DNA of 64,000 bases from G963675935 sp963803125 (lineage in GTDB: Bacteria > Planctomycetota > Planctomycetia > Pirellulales > Thermoguttaceae). The translations under genes and the position numbers were made by a program. The first letter of the stretch is position 1. Each line of letters opens with the position of its first letter. The DNA is taken from positions 58,254 through 122,253 of the forward strand of contig CAWDLR010000005.1 of the NCBI GenBank assembly GCA_963803125.1. Direction: 5' to 3'. Below are positions 27,382-35,593 of this stretch, one piece after another. The notes below the pieces were generated by a model. It had not been told where the DNA came from. It saw nothing but the letters and a program-made list of their open reading frames with translations, and did not search any database.

Positions 27382-28591
27382 TCATCGCTTGCCATCCGCC
27401 AGCGTCTCCCGCGAGATCCGTTTTTCACGTTCATTGGCATAGACAGCCACATAGAACTGGCCGTCGTCGGTGGCGTAACCCCGGTACATCCCGACAGACC
27501 TGGGAGACATGCCAAAGGCGTGACGGCCTTCGCGGTCCAGGGCAATCAGCCCGCCCACGCCGCCGTCTTCATCGGGCAATGCGGAGATTGTCGCCTGTAC
27601 GGCATCGGCCACCGATTTTCCGCCGTACAACATCCGGGCGACAACGTCGTGAGCAACCACATGGCGGATGAAGACCTCGCCGGTTCCGGTACACGAGACG
27701 CCGCAGGCGCGATTGTCGGCATACGTACCGCAGCCAAACAGCGGCGAATCGCCCACGCGGCCGGGCAACTTGTTGGTCAATCCGCCGGTCGAAGTCGCCG
27801 CCGCCAGAATGCCCTTGGCGGTCGCAAGCCACGGCACCGACTGTTCCCAAGCGGAAATCGGCCCTCACCGCTCGCCTCTCCGCGTTGGGCACGGCTGAGA
27901 CTTTATTCCGACTGGCATCGCCCGAGTTCCGCTGAAACTTCCCGCGGATTTGCCGCAGTCGGCGGTCGGTCCAGAAATAGAGATTGCTTACTGCCTCGAT
28001 GTGATACCTAACCCGATTGGCTTCTTCAAGCGCGAAGCGTTCGGCCCCTTCGCCAACCAAGAGGACGTGTCGACTGCCCTCCATTTCCATGACGGCACGT
28101 GCGGCCGAGACGGGGTTTTTGATATGTGTCACTGCCGCGACCGCTCCGGCTCTTTTTCGCGGATCTTGTTTTCCCTCGCCGCGGCCCGTCATCTTGCCTT
28201 CCATGATGGCGGCATCGAGCTCCACGCGGCCGTCGGAATTGAAAGCGGCCCCTACGCCCGCGTTGAACAGCTCGCAATCTTCCATGACGCGAACCGCCGC
28301 CTCGACGGCGTCAACGCTGCTGCCGCCGTTGCGTTTCAGCGCGTCGTAGCCTGCGGCGAGCGACCGGGCCAGTGCCTGCTCAAACTCGCGCCGGGTCAAT
28401 CCCTCGGCTTTCATCTCTTCTTCCGTGATAACGCCCGCTCCACCATGGATCACGAGCACCACCCTCTTGGGCCTCGACGACGACATGGTAGATACTGCTG
28501 AACCGCCGGGTTCGGTGGCAAACAACGAAGATGGCAGAAGACATGATGCGACGAGAAGCAGAATTGGAAGCCAGAGTACGGTTCTGTCCAT
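27382..28591 (-). pseudogene. Isoaspartyl peptidase/L-asparaginase with a frame break
   Basis: Plant-type asparaginase (Ntn hydrolase) with a signal peptide (VLWLPILLLVASCLLPSS). The alpha part includes VVLVIHGGAG, GGSSVDAVEAAVRVMED and ELFNAGVGAAFNSDG. The beta part begins at the catalytic Thr of LGTVGAVACDRQGH. The frame then changes: removing one T near 27805-27810 gives DRQGHLAAATSTGG and leads on to GDSPLFGCGTYAD and CTGTGEVFIR, all family motifs. As written, the protein is truncated just after the catalytic Thr. Either a recent inactivating insertion or a sequence error. ATG at 28591 with AAAGGA upstream. Convergent with the LRR gene. Confidence 0.85.
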
Positions 28592-28691
28592 TTGATAAGT
28601 CCTTTGGGGAATTCTGGAACGTCTAGCGGCCGACCGGCGCTGAATTATAACACGCCGAACACCATGTCAAAGCAGGTTTCCGTCAACCTGT

Positions 28692-28961
28692 GTGGTGGTC
28701 TCTACTCGTCAAGGCCGATGGCTTCGCTCCGTGGTCCGAGGGTGGTTCAACTACCACGCGATCCCGGGCAACTTCGGCTGCCTCGGTGCGTTTCATACAC
28801 AGGTCCAGCGTCACTGGCGGCACAGCCTGCGACGGCGGAACCAGAAAGGGCGCACGTGGACCTGGGCCAGGATACGTCGTTTGACGCGGCGATGGCTTCC
28901 CAATGCCCGGATTCTACATCCCTATCCTGAAGAGCGATTGATCGTTATTAACCCAAGGTAA
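28692..28961 (+). pseudogene. Group II intron maturase, C-terminal fragment
   Basis: Reads RWLRSVVRGWFNYHAIPGN, FHTQVQRHWRHSLRRRNQKG and LTRRWLPNARILHPYPEERL. These are the thumb/maturase (domain X) C-terminal motifs of group II intron reverse transcriptases, in the right order. The catalytic RT part with YxDD is missing. It is not expected to be functional. Confidence 0.8.
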
Positions 28962-28994
28962 GAGCCGTATGAGGTAATCCCTCACGTATGGATC
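28962..28994 (+). ncRNA. Group II intron domain V-like hairpin
   Basis: GAGCCGTATGAGG...CCTCACGTATGGATC can fold as the short two-part hairpin of domain V, with the AGC catalytic-triad position near the 5' side. It follows the maturase stop directly, and the next hairpin (28999-29025, GGCGCCGGGAAACCGGCGTC) fits domain VI. Confidence 0.6.
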
Positions 28995-29088
28995 CGTGCG
29001 GGGGGCGCCGGGAAACCGGCGTCCCTATCGCGACAACCGTTTTTTTGCGCCATCTCCCCGGTGGTTGCCAGAAAACGGTTCCTGACAC

Positions 29089-30724
29089 GAATGGCACTGT
29101 CATGTCTCGCATTTTAGGGTGTGCGCAATCTGGTCTATGAACGGAGCGGGGAGTCGGATAAAGTCTCGCCCCGTCAGGCGAAGTTTCAAGTTTTGGCCCT
29201 TGCCTGGCGATAGAAAGTAGGCCCTTCCTGGTTTGCTTGCCGCAAATTCACCAGGAAGGGTCTTTTCATGCGCGAGCATATACCTGATTCTCCGAACGGC
29301 GGCAGCAGCAGTTTTCAACAAATCGTCGAGGCGTTTCTGGCCCACGATGGTTTGCCCTTCGCCGACGTTCTCACGGGTGAACGGATCGAGCGAGCTTTCG
29401 GCCGCCATGACGCGCTGTTTGGCCGACACGGCGTCTACTCCACGGCGATCGTCCTGTGGGCGTTTCTGAGCCAGTTGCTGCGGGATGGCAAGGAGGCGTC
29501 CTGTCAGTCGGCCGTCGCCCGAATCGCCAGTCATTGCCTCCACACGGGCATCCAGCCCCCAACGCACGACACGGGCGATTACTGCAAGGCCCGCGGCAAG
29601 TTATCGGAAACGGCGCTGCACGAGTTGGGCCAGGAAGTGGCCGAGGAGCTTCAACAACAGGCCGACCCGGCCTGGCTGTGGAAGAACCGGCACGCCAAAC
29701 TTGTCGATGGTTTCACCTTCACCATGCCGGACACACCCAAGAACGCCGCCGAGTTTCCCCATCCGCGAACGCAGAAGAAGGGCGTGGGCCTGCCGATCGC
29801 CCGCGCGGTGGCGATCCTTTCCTTGGCAACAGCTTGCGTGATGGATGCGGCCATCGGTCCCTACAAGGGCAAGGAAACCGGCGAGACGGCGCTGCTCCGG
29901 TCGATGTCTTCTTCGCTGCACGCGGGCGATATCGCCGTGTTCGACCGCCATTATTGCTCCTTCATGATGATTGCGCTGCTGCTTCTCCAGGGCACGGACG
30001 TTTGTGCCCGCCTGCACCAAATGCGGAAGTCCGACTTTCGCCGCGGCAAACGCCTGGGAAAGAACGATCACCTTATCATCTGGACCAAACCTGTATGTCC
30101 CGACTGGATGGAGCAGGAGACTTATGAGCGCATCCCCGAAACACTCGAACTGCGTGAACTGCGTTACACGGTCGTGGAAAAGGGCCGTCGCACGAAAAAG
30201 ATCACCGTGGTCACCACGCTGACGGACGCAACTCTTTATAGCAGCGAAGAAATCGCAGAGCTTTACGGTTTTCGCTGGAACTCGGAATTGGACATCCGCG
30301 CGATCAAGGCGTCGCTGAATCTGGCACACGTTCGTTGTAAATCGCCGGAGATGGTGCGACGCGAGTTCTCCACGACACTGCTGGCTTACAACCTGATTCG
30401 CACGACGGCGGCCAACGCCGCCTGGTTGCACGACAAACAGCCGCGACAAATCAGCTTTACCGCGACGACTCAGTATGTACTTTCGGCGGGAGCATTGCTG
30501 ACCGGCCATACGATGACGGCCGGGCAACTGCACGAATGCTGTCTCGCGCTTCTGCGCCAGGTGGCAGGCTGCGAAGTTGCCAACCGCCCTGGCCGGCTCG
30601 AACCGCGTGTGCTCAAGCGCCGCCGCCACGGCTATCCGCTCATGCAGAAACCCAGACACGTCCTCCGCCAAGAATTGCACAAACATTGCACCTAAAACAG
30701 GTTACAATGGCGACAGTGCCATTC
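29089..30724 (+). mobile_element. IS4-type insertion sequence, copy 2 (1636 bp)
   Basis: Same ends as copy 1 (GAATGGCACTGTC and its complement), flanked by an 11-bp target duplication GTTCCTGACAC at 29078-29088 and 30725-30735. The target is the same dispersed repeat as for copy 1, in the opposite orientation relative to the element. It differs from copy 1 by a 2-bp indel; no other difference was noticed by eye. Confidence 0.93.
29268..30695 (+). CDS. IS4-family transposase, copy 2
   Basis: 475 aa, the same predicted protein as the copy at 16679, with the YREK signature (YGFRWNSELDIRAIK) and catalytic Asp regions intact. Identical copies with different target duplications show two separate, recent insertions rather than one segmental duplication. 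Confidence 0.95.
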   Translation: MREHIPDSPNGGSSSFQQIVEAFLAHDGLPFADVLTGERIERAFGRHDALFGRHGVYSTAIVLWAFLSQLLRDGKEASCQSAVARIASHCLHTGIQPPTHDTGDYCKARGKLSETALHELGQEVAEELQQQADPAWLWKNRHAKLVDGFTFTMPDTPKNAAEFPHPRTQKKGVGLPIARAVAILSLATACVMDAAIGPYKGKETGETALLRSMSSSLHAGDIAVFDRHYCSFMMIALLLLQGTDVCARLHQMRKSDFRRGKRLGKNDHLIIWTKPVCPDWMEQETYERIPETLELRELRYTVVEKGRRTKKITVVTTLTDATLYSSEEIAELYGFRWNSELDIRAIKASLNLAHVRCKSPEMVRREFSTTLLAYNLIRTTAANAAWLHDKQPRQISFTATTQYVLSAGALLTGHTMTAGQLHECCLALLRQVAGCEVANRPGRLEPRVLKRRRHGYPLMQKPRHVLRQELHKHCT

Positions 30725-30762
30725 GTTCCTGACACCTTTTCTCTTTTGACGCCTTTTCTCTT

Positions 30763-30963
30763 TTACTCATCATCTTCTGTTTTTTTGGAACTACCCCCGA
30801 AACTTGCAGGGAGCGGATACTCAACGCTTGTCTTGCATTGGGGAATCAATTCTCCCCAAGTGCTTGTCGGATTGAGTTTAGATTGGTCAATAGCGTCTTC
30901 AACAACGCGACGGCTCCCTACGAATTCCGGTCGAACCTGTTGCGGCGTTGTCGCACATATCAT
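30763..30963 (-). CDS. Small protein coupled to the SDH-type protease
   Basis: A 66-aa protein, MICATTPQQVRPEFVGSRRV, ending SSKKTEDDE. Its ATG overlaps the TGA of the upstream protease gene (ATGA at 30960-30963) and has GGAGGA about 8 nt upstream, so translational coupling is likely. It is acidic at the C-terminus, with no TM or known domain. It could be a regulator or partner of the protease. The 11-bp target duplication of IS copy 2 ends only 27 nt beyond its stop. Confidence 0.55.
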   Translation of the reverse strand: MICATTPQQVRPEFVGSRRVVEDAIDQSKLNPTSTWGELIPQCKTSVEYPLPASFGGSSKKTEDDE

Positions 30964-32000
30964 GGGTTGTGTCCTCCACTCATAATGATTTTACCAACAA
31001 GATTTTGTCCCGGCAAGCACCGGGTTACGTCCTCCATGACGCTGCTAAGCTGGGGCCGCAGGGGGACAAGTTTCAATCCAAGTGCGTGTGCGTCATCTGG
31101 GTAGATCGGAAACCCATGCTCTGGATACTCCGTAACCAATTTATTGGCGATGGTTGCGGCTTTTCTCTCGCCATAAACCCTCGCAAGGAGCCTCTTGCCG
31201 TATTCCTCTCCAACCTTGAGGAGACGCGACATTTGTGTGTATCGAACAACATCAATGCCTTGAAACATTGGCTTTGTAAGGTTGGTGACAAACTCGCTGA
31301 CCATAGGTGTCAGCGTCTTAACCTTCTTTCCAGTCCTCCTAATCAGCATGAGCATGAGACGGTCAAATGCGTCCATTGCAAAGGCCTGGAGTCGCTCTAG
31401 CGACTGTACCTCATCGAGTCCAGACATTTGCTCCTCACGATCCGCGTCCCAGATTTGTACGTCGAGCGGGCCGAGTTCCGCATGATCGTTCATAATGATC
31501 GCGTCGGCCCCAAGCGTTAGCAGCGTTGCCGCGCTCTTCGCGTGCCGAGGGATCAAGGCCACAAAACCACCGCAATGTCTACGCAGCAGCATTGCTAATT
31601 CGTAGGCTGGTCCCGCCATTCCGCCATTTGAGTCAATCAATAATGCTACTTTTTGCCCCCTTTTTAGGTCACTGTGTCGGGCCTCAAAGAACGCTGTGGC
31701 GACAATGTTCCCGAGCATATTGAAGGAGTCACGGCCCCGCTGTGATTCTTCCTCAACTGCATCCTGTACAAGTAGCCACACCGGGAGTTCCAATTCCTTC
31801 TCAATCTGGGCAATCGCCCCAACCAGGTCCGCGGATACTGGACGGGCAGACCCAGGATACATGCTGGCAAAGCGGGGCTCTTGCCCAGTTCCCGGAGTTA
31901 GTGGCTGTTGTGATATTGGCTGTGGCTGCGACGATGAAGCCTCCGGCGACATCGTGGGTGGCAAATCAGACGATAGTGGCACTGTCTCGTTATTTGCCAT
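30960..32000 (-). CDS. Serine dehydrogenase-type protease (ClpP/SppA fold)
   Basis: A 346-aa protein from the ATG at 32000 (MANNETVPLSS); an alternative TTG lies at 32030. After a Pro/Ser/Gln-rich N-terminal 55 residues it has the SDH-proteinase (PF01972-like) core: GQKVALLIDSNGGMAGPAYE with the oxyanion-type SNGG, FVALIPRHAKSAATLLTLGAD with the probable nucleophile Ser, and DHAELGPLDVQI. These are crotonase-fold serine proteases related to SppA. No signal peptide or TM is visible, so cytoplasmic. It forms a two-gene unit with the small downstream gene. The substrate is unknown. Confidence 0.82.
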   Translation of the reverse strand: MANNETVPLSSDLPPTMSPEASSSQPQPISQQPLTPGTGQEPRFASMYPGSARPVSADLVGAIAQIEKELELPVWLLVQDAVEEESQRGRDSFNMLGNIVATAFFEARHSDLKRGQKVALLIDSNGGMAGPAYELAMLLRRHCGGFVALIPRHAKSAATLLTLGADAIIMNDHAELGPLDVQIWDADREEQMSGLDEVQSLERLQAFAMDAFDRLMLMLIRRTGKKVKTLTPMVSEFVTNLTKPMFQGIDVVRYTQMSRLLKVGEEYGKRLLARVYGERKAATIANKLVTEYPEHGFPIYPDDAHALGLKLVPLRPQLSSVMEDVTRCLPGQNLVGKIIMSGGHNP

Positions 32001-32321
32001 GACGTGCGTTTTCAGAAATGAGGCGCACAAGAAGGACCGCTCTCCCCCAAGGCGGCTTCCCGATCTCGGTGAGCAACAGGGGCCTCCGTTCCCATGTTTC
32101 CGTTATTGTAGTATAGCTCACAAAAAACGTCAATAGGTGGCATTAGCCACCCACCAGGACGGGTTTAACTGCTCAGCAACACACCATTAGGACACTACCG
32201 GTCGGTCCTGTTCCGCCGCCGAACGACCCGCGCGGCCCGTTTCGCAGCGGTCAAAACCCATTGGTGCCGGACCGTAGAAGGTGGTATAGTGGGGAGATTC
32301 GTTAACTCTCCGGGGATTGAC

Positions 32322-33659
32322 ATGTCGGACGTCAGTGTTGAAGCGGTCTTCGAGGCGGGGGTGGTCGGGGCGGGGGGGGCGGGCTTTCCTACCCATGTTA
32401 AACTCGCCGCCAAGGCCGACACCGTGCTGGTCAACGCCGCCGAGTGCGAGCCGCTGCTGCACAAGGATAAAGAGGTGCTCCGCGCCTACCTCGACGACGT
32501 GGCCAAGGGGACCGCCGCGGCCATGCGGCTGGTCGGGGCCGGCCGCGGCGTGGTCGGCATCAAGGAAAAGTATACCGACGTGATCGACCTGCTGCGGGCA
32601 AAGCTGCCGAAGAGCATCGGCGTCGCCCCCTTGCGCGACGCCTATCCCGCCGGCGATGAGTTCATCCTGGTCTACGACGTGCTCAATCGCGTGATTCCGC
32701 CGGGCGGCATCCCGCTGGCCGTCGGCGCGGTGGTCATCAACGTCGAGACGGCGATGAACGTCGCCCGGGCCCCACAGCAGCCCGTTACCGAGAAATACCT
32801 CACCATCGCGGGCGCCGTGGCCGAGCCGGTAACGCTGCGCGTTCCCGTGGGCGTGACCCTGGCCCAGTGCGTCGCGGCGGCCGGCGGGCCGACCATTCCC
32901 GACGCCAACTACCTGGTCGGCGGAGTGATGATGGGCTATCTGGAAGAGAATCACGACGCCCTGGTCGACAAGACGACCGGCGGAGTGATCGTGCTGCCCG
33001 ACGACCACGTCGTGGTCCGCCGCCGGCGGCAGGATTGGAAGCAGGTTGCCCGGATCGGCCGCAGCGCCTGCGACCAGTGCAGTTTTTGCACCGAATTGTG
33101 CCCGCGCTGGCTGCTGGGGCATCCGATCGAGCCGCACCGGGCGATGCGGAGCCTGGAGTTCAACCTGATCGGCGAGGCGAACGTGATCGGCACCCAGTTC
33201 TGCTGCGAGTGCAACTTGTGCAGCCTCTATTCCTGTCCCGAGGATCTGGACCCGAAGAACGTGTGCAGCCAGAACAAGCGTCGCCTGGCGGCCGAAAAGC
33301 GGCGTTGGGAGAATCCGCCGTTCAATCCGCAACGACCGGCGCAGCACAGCGACAATCGCAAGGCGCCGATGGGCCGGCTGATGACGAAGCTCGGCCTGCG
33401 GCGCTTTCGCAATGTCGGCCCGCTCGACAACGCGCTGCTGCCCGCCCGCCGCGTCGGCATCAAGCTGAAGCAACACGTCGGCGTCCCCTGCGAGCCGGCG
33501 GTCGCCATTGGCGATCGCGTGAAGATCGGCCAGACCATCGGCCGCCCGCCGCTGGCTAACGGCAAACCGGCCCTCGGCGCCCCGGTGCATGCGTCGATCG
33601 ACGGCGTTGTGACGGCGATCGAGAACGGTGTGGTGTGGATTAACGTAAACGAGAAATGA
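32322..33659 (+). CDS. pduS: PduS/RnfC-like electron-transfer protein
   Basis: A 445-aa protein, start ATG 32322 (MSDVSVEAVFEAGVVGAGGA) after GGGGATTGAC. The N-terminal FMN/NADH-binding RnfC-type domain has GAGGAGFPTHVKL and VNAAECEPLL. A SLBB-like segment follows (VAEPVTLRVPVGVTL). Two 4Fe-4S sites are CDQCSFCTELCP (about residue 250) and CCECNLCSLYSCP (about 294). The C-terminal 75 residues have a barrel-sandwich look (VPCEPAVAIGDRVKIGQTIG). PduS regenerates cobalamin or passes electrons in bacterial microcompartments. The next gene is a PduT-like shell protein, which supports this over RnfC itself. No other microcompartment genes are in the window. Confidence 0.9.
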   Translation: MSDVSVEAVFEAGVVGAGGAGFPTHVKLAAKADTVLVNAAECEPLLHKDKEVLRAYLDDVAKGTAAAMRLVGAGRGVVGIKEKYTDVIDLLRAKLPKSIGVAPLRDAYPAGDEFILVYDVLNRVIPPGGIPLAVGAVVINVETAMNVARAPQQPVTEKYLTIAGAVAEPVTLRVPVGVTLAQCVAAAGGPTIPDANYLVGGVMMGYLEENHDALVDKTTGGVIVLPDDHVVVRRRRQDWKQVARIGRSACDQCSFCTELCPRWLLGHPIEPHRAMRSLEFNLIGEANVIGTQFCCECNLCSLYSCPEDLDPKNVCSQNKRRLAAEKRRWENPPFNPQRPAQHSDNRKAPMGRLMTKLGLRRFRNVGPLDNALLPARRVGIKLKQHVGVPCEPAVAIGDRVKIGQTIGRPPLANGKPALGAPVHASIDGVVTAIENGVVWINVNEK

Positions 33660-33660
33660 C

Positions 33661-33847
33661 GAAGCGGCAATGACGAATTACGAAGGAAGCACGAAATCCG
33701 AAATCCGAAGTGCGAAATCCGAAATCCGAAGTGCGAAATCCGAATGACAGGCCCTTTCGGACTTCGGATTTCGTGCTTCGGGTTTCCTTCGTCCTTCGTG
33801 CTTCGTCATTTCCCCTGATCTCTGACCCCTGATCCCTAACCCCTGAC
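33661..33847. repeat. Intergenic compound repeat ending at the pduT start codon
   Basis: Arms of CGAAATCCGAAATCCGAAG-type units (33691-33745) and their complement (33757-33815), then CCCTGACCCCTGATCCC-type units up to the ATG at 33848. The two unit types match those inserted at 6132-6296. No Shine-Dalgarno is visible in front of the ATG. Confidence 0.85.
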
Positions 33848-34408
33848 ATGGCCACTCCCAAGGCGATCGGCGCAATTGAACTTTCCAGCATCGGCATCGG
33901 CTATCAGATCGAAGACGACATGCTCAAGGCGGCGTCGGTCGAGCTGCTGATCGCGCGGACGATCTGCTCGGGCAAGTACCTGATCGTGATCGGCGGATCG
34001 GTCAGCGACGTGGAAGCGTCGATCCGGGCTGGGCTGGCCAGCGCGGGCGATTCGATCATCGACCACCTGATCATCCCCAACGTCCACCCGGCGGTGTTTC
34101 AGGCGTTGGGGCAATCGGTCATCCTTGGGCCGGAGGACGCCGGCGCTTTGGGCGTGGTCGAGACATTCAGCGGCGTGAGCGTGATTGCCGCAGCCGACGC
34201 CGCGGTGAAGGCCGCCCGGGTCACGTTGTTCCGCATCCACGTGGCTATGGCCCTGGGCGGCAAGGGACTCTGCCTGATGACCGGCACGGTAGCCAACGTC
34301 CGCGCCGGCGTACAGGTGGCGGCCGAGGAGGCCCGCAGCCGCGGCCTGCTCGTCTCGGAGATCGTAATCCCCCGCCCGAGTCGGGAGTTGTTCGGCGACT
34401 ATCTGTAG
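33848..34408 (+). CDS. pduT: Tandem-domain BMC shell protein, PduT-like
   Basis: A 186-aa BMC-T protein with two BMC domains (about 5-90 and 98-185). First domain: AIGAIELSSIGIGYQIEDDM, then ARTICSGKYLIVIGG. Second: ALGVVETFSGVSVIAAADAAVKAARVTL, then ALGGKGLCLMTGTVANV. The TICSGK Cys40 lines up with the PduT Cys that binds a 4Fe-4S cluster at the trimer pore, so electron traffic with PduS across the shell is likely. It ends SEIVIPRPSRELFGDYL, as in PduT. It lies 188 nt downstream of pduS, the gap filled by dispersed repeat, so the old ribosome binding site may be gone. Confidence 0.92.
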   Translation: MATPKAIGAIELSSIGIGYQIEDDMLKAASVELLIARTICSGKYLIVIGGSVSDVEASIRAGLASAGDSIIDHLIIPNVHPAVFQALGQSVILGPEDAGALGVVETFSGVSVIAAADAAVKAARVTLFRIHVAMALGGKGLCLMTGTVANVRAGVQVAAEEARSRGLLVSEIVIPRPSRELFGDYL

Positions 34409-34480
34409 CCACCCTGCGGCGGTCGCGGCGAGCTATCCCGCATTTCTTACCGCACGGGGGAAACGGTCAACAGGACGTTC

Positions 34481-34549
34481 GGTGGGGCAGACACTCCTGT
34501 CTGCCCATTTGCCGCATTCTGTAAGGCAGACAGGAATGTCTGCCCCACC
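34481..34549. repeat. 25-bp inverted repeat after pduT
   Basis: Arms 34481-34505 and 34525-34549 (core GTGGGGCAGACACTCCTGTC) with one mismatch. It lies between pduT and the convergent thioredoxin-like gene and may terminate both. The rest of this 158-nt gap holds nothing I recognise. Confidence 0.85.
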
Positions 34550-34566
34550 GTGGTGAGGGATGCGAG

Positions 34567-35243
34567 CTATCCGCGTTTTCGCGATTTGTCCTGGGGGCTG
34601 GTCTTCTTTTCGGCCTTCTTCTCGGCCGAATCCTGTGCGAGCCCTTCAGTGATGAACTGCTCGACGGTTTCGATGCTCTGGCCGCCTACCAGCGACGTGC
34701 GGATCCAACCCCTTCTGGTCCTGCGAAACATAACCAACTGGGGAATCGGTCCGCCGCCGATGAGTTGTTGGGCCAATTCGGTCTCCTGATCGGGATTCAC
34801 CCGGGCGAAGGCCACCCGCCGCAGCAGGCCGTGGCGCGGACGGACGGCATGATCGTCCTCTTCATCACCTGGCACGGCGCGCACCAGTCGGTGCTGACCA
34901 TCACCACCATTGGCTTGCCGGTCTTGACGGTATCCTGATGGGCCGCCGAGTAAGTCTCGGGGACGGGCTTTGCACCTGCGGCAGGCGCTGCTTTCACTGC
35001 TGCCGGGGCTGCCTTCGTAGCTGCGGCCGCCACCTTGGCGGAAGCGGTTTTCGTGGTCGCCGGCGCCGCTTTCTTAGCGGCGGGAGTTGCCTTGCCGACA
35101 GGGGTCGCCTTAGCCGAAGATGCCGCCTTAATAGCAGGCGCCGCATTAACAGCCGGCGTCGTTTCAACCCCGGAAAAGAGCAAAGCAGTTTGCACAACAG
35201 TAGCACAGAGCAGGGTAGTCACAGGGAAACCTCTTCGGTTCAA
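34567..35243 (-). pseudogene. Exported thioredoxin-like protein with a frame break
   Basis: The N-terminus has a signal-like segment (FPVTTLLCATVVQTALLFSG), then about 70 residues of Ala/Lys/Pro repeats (KATPAAKKAAPATTK type), then the thioredoxin active site STDWCAPCQVMKRTIMPSV. Near 34830-34838 the frame shifts; in the second frame the domain continues HGLLRRVAFARVNPDQE, GGGPIPQLVMFRR (cis-Pro region) and SLVGGQSIETVEQFI. The joined protein of about 225 aa would be a periplasmic thiol-disulfide protein. The Lys/Ala-rich linker may bind the cell wall or nucleic acid. Frame break: real decay or sequence error. Confidence 0.78.
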
Positions 35244-35593
35244 GGAAACACTGGCGCTGGGTAGGAAAACACAGAGTCGTAAAGCGGACAGTACGCTCGC
35301 CTGAGAGCGATCAAAAACACCTGACAGCCGTGATGCGTACTCCGAATTGCGTTACTGACTCAAGGTGGCGCCGACTGAGTCGTGCTCTCAGCGATCATCT
35401 CAGTTTAGTCGGGTCGAATGAAATAGCAAGTAGGGGTCGCGTAAACTTTGGCGATCGGAGAAAATGGGAGTTTTTTCTTACTCCTCTTATTTGCGGGCTG
35501 ATGACTTCCCCCCAGTTGTAAAATGGGGCAGAGAAGGAAGAATAGTGAATGAGAAAGGCGATGCCGATATAGTCGAGTGTAGAAAGGCTCCTG
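35244..35593. other. Divergent intergenic region without a recognised gene
   Basis: 350 nt between the thioredoxin-like gene and the oxidoreductase gene. Lower GC; it should hold the promoters of both. AAAGGCTCCTG precedes the ATG at 35594. No coding frame looks real. Confidence 0.6.

Larger units (their letters stand above)
28688..29034 (+). mobile_element. 3' remnant of a group II intron
   Basis: It holds the C-terminal end of an intron-encoded maturase (28692-28961), directly followed by sequences resembling intron domain V (28962-28994) and domain VI, ending CCCTATCGCGAC near 29034. The reverse transcriptase part and the 5' intron are absent; upstream (28592-28687) is unrelated sequence. 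It lies between the asparaginase gene and IS4-type copy 2. Confidence 0.75.

Noticed and set aside
32187..33590. 467-aa complement frame through pduS
   Set aside because: His/Ala/Gln/Arg-rich shadow of a gene with clear Fe-S motifs.
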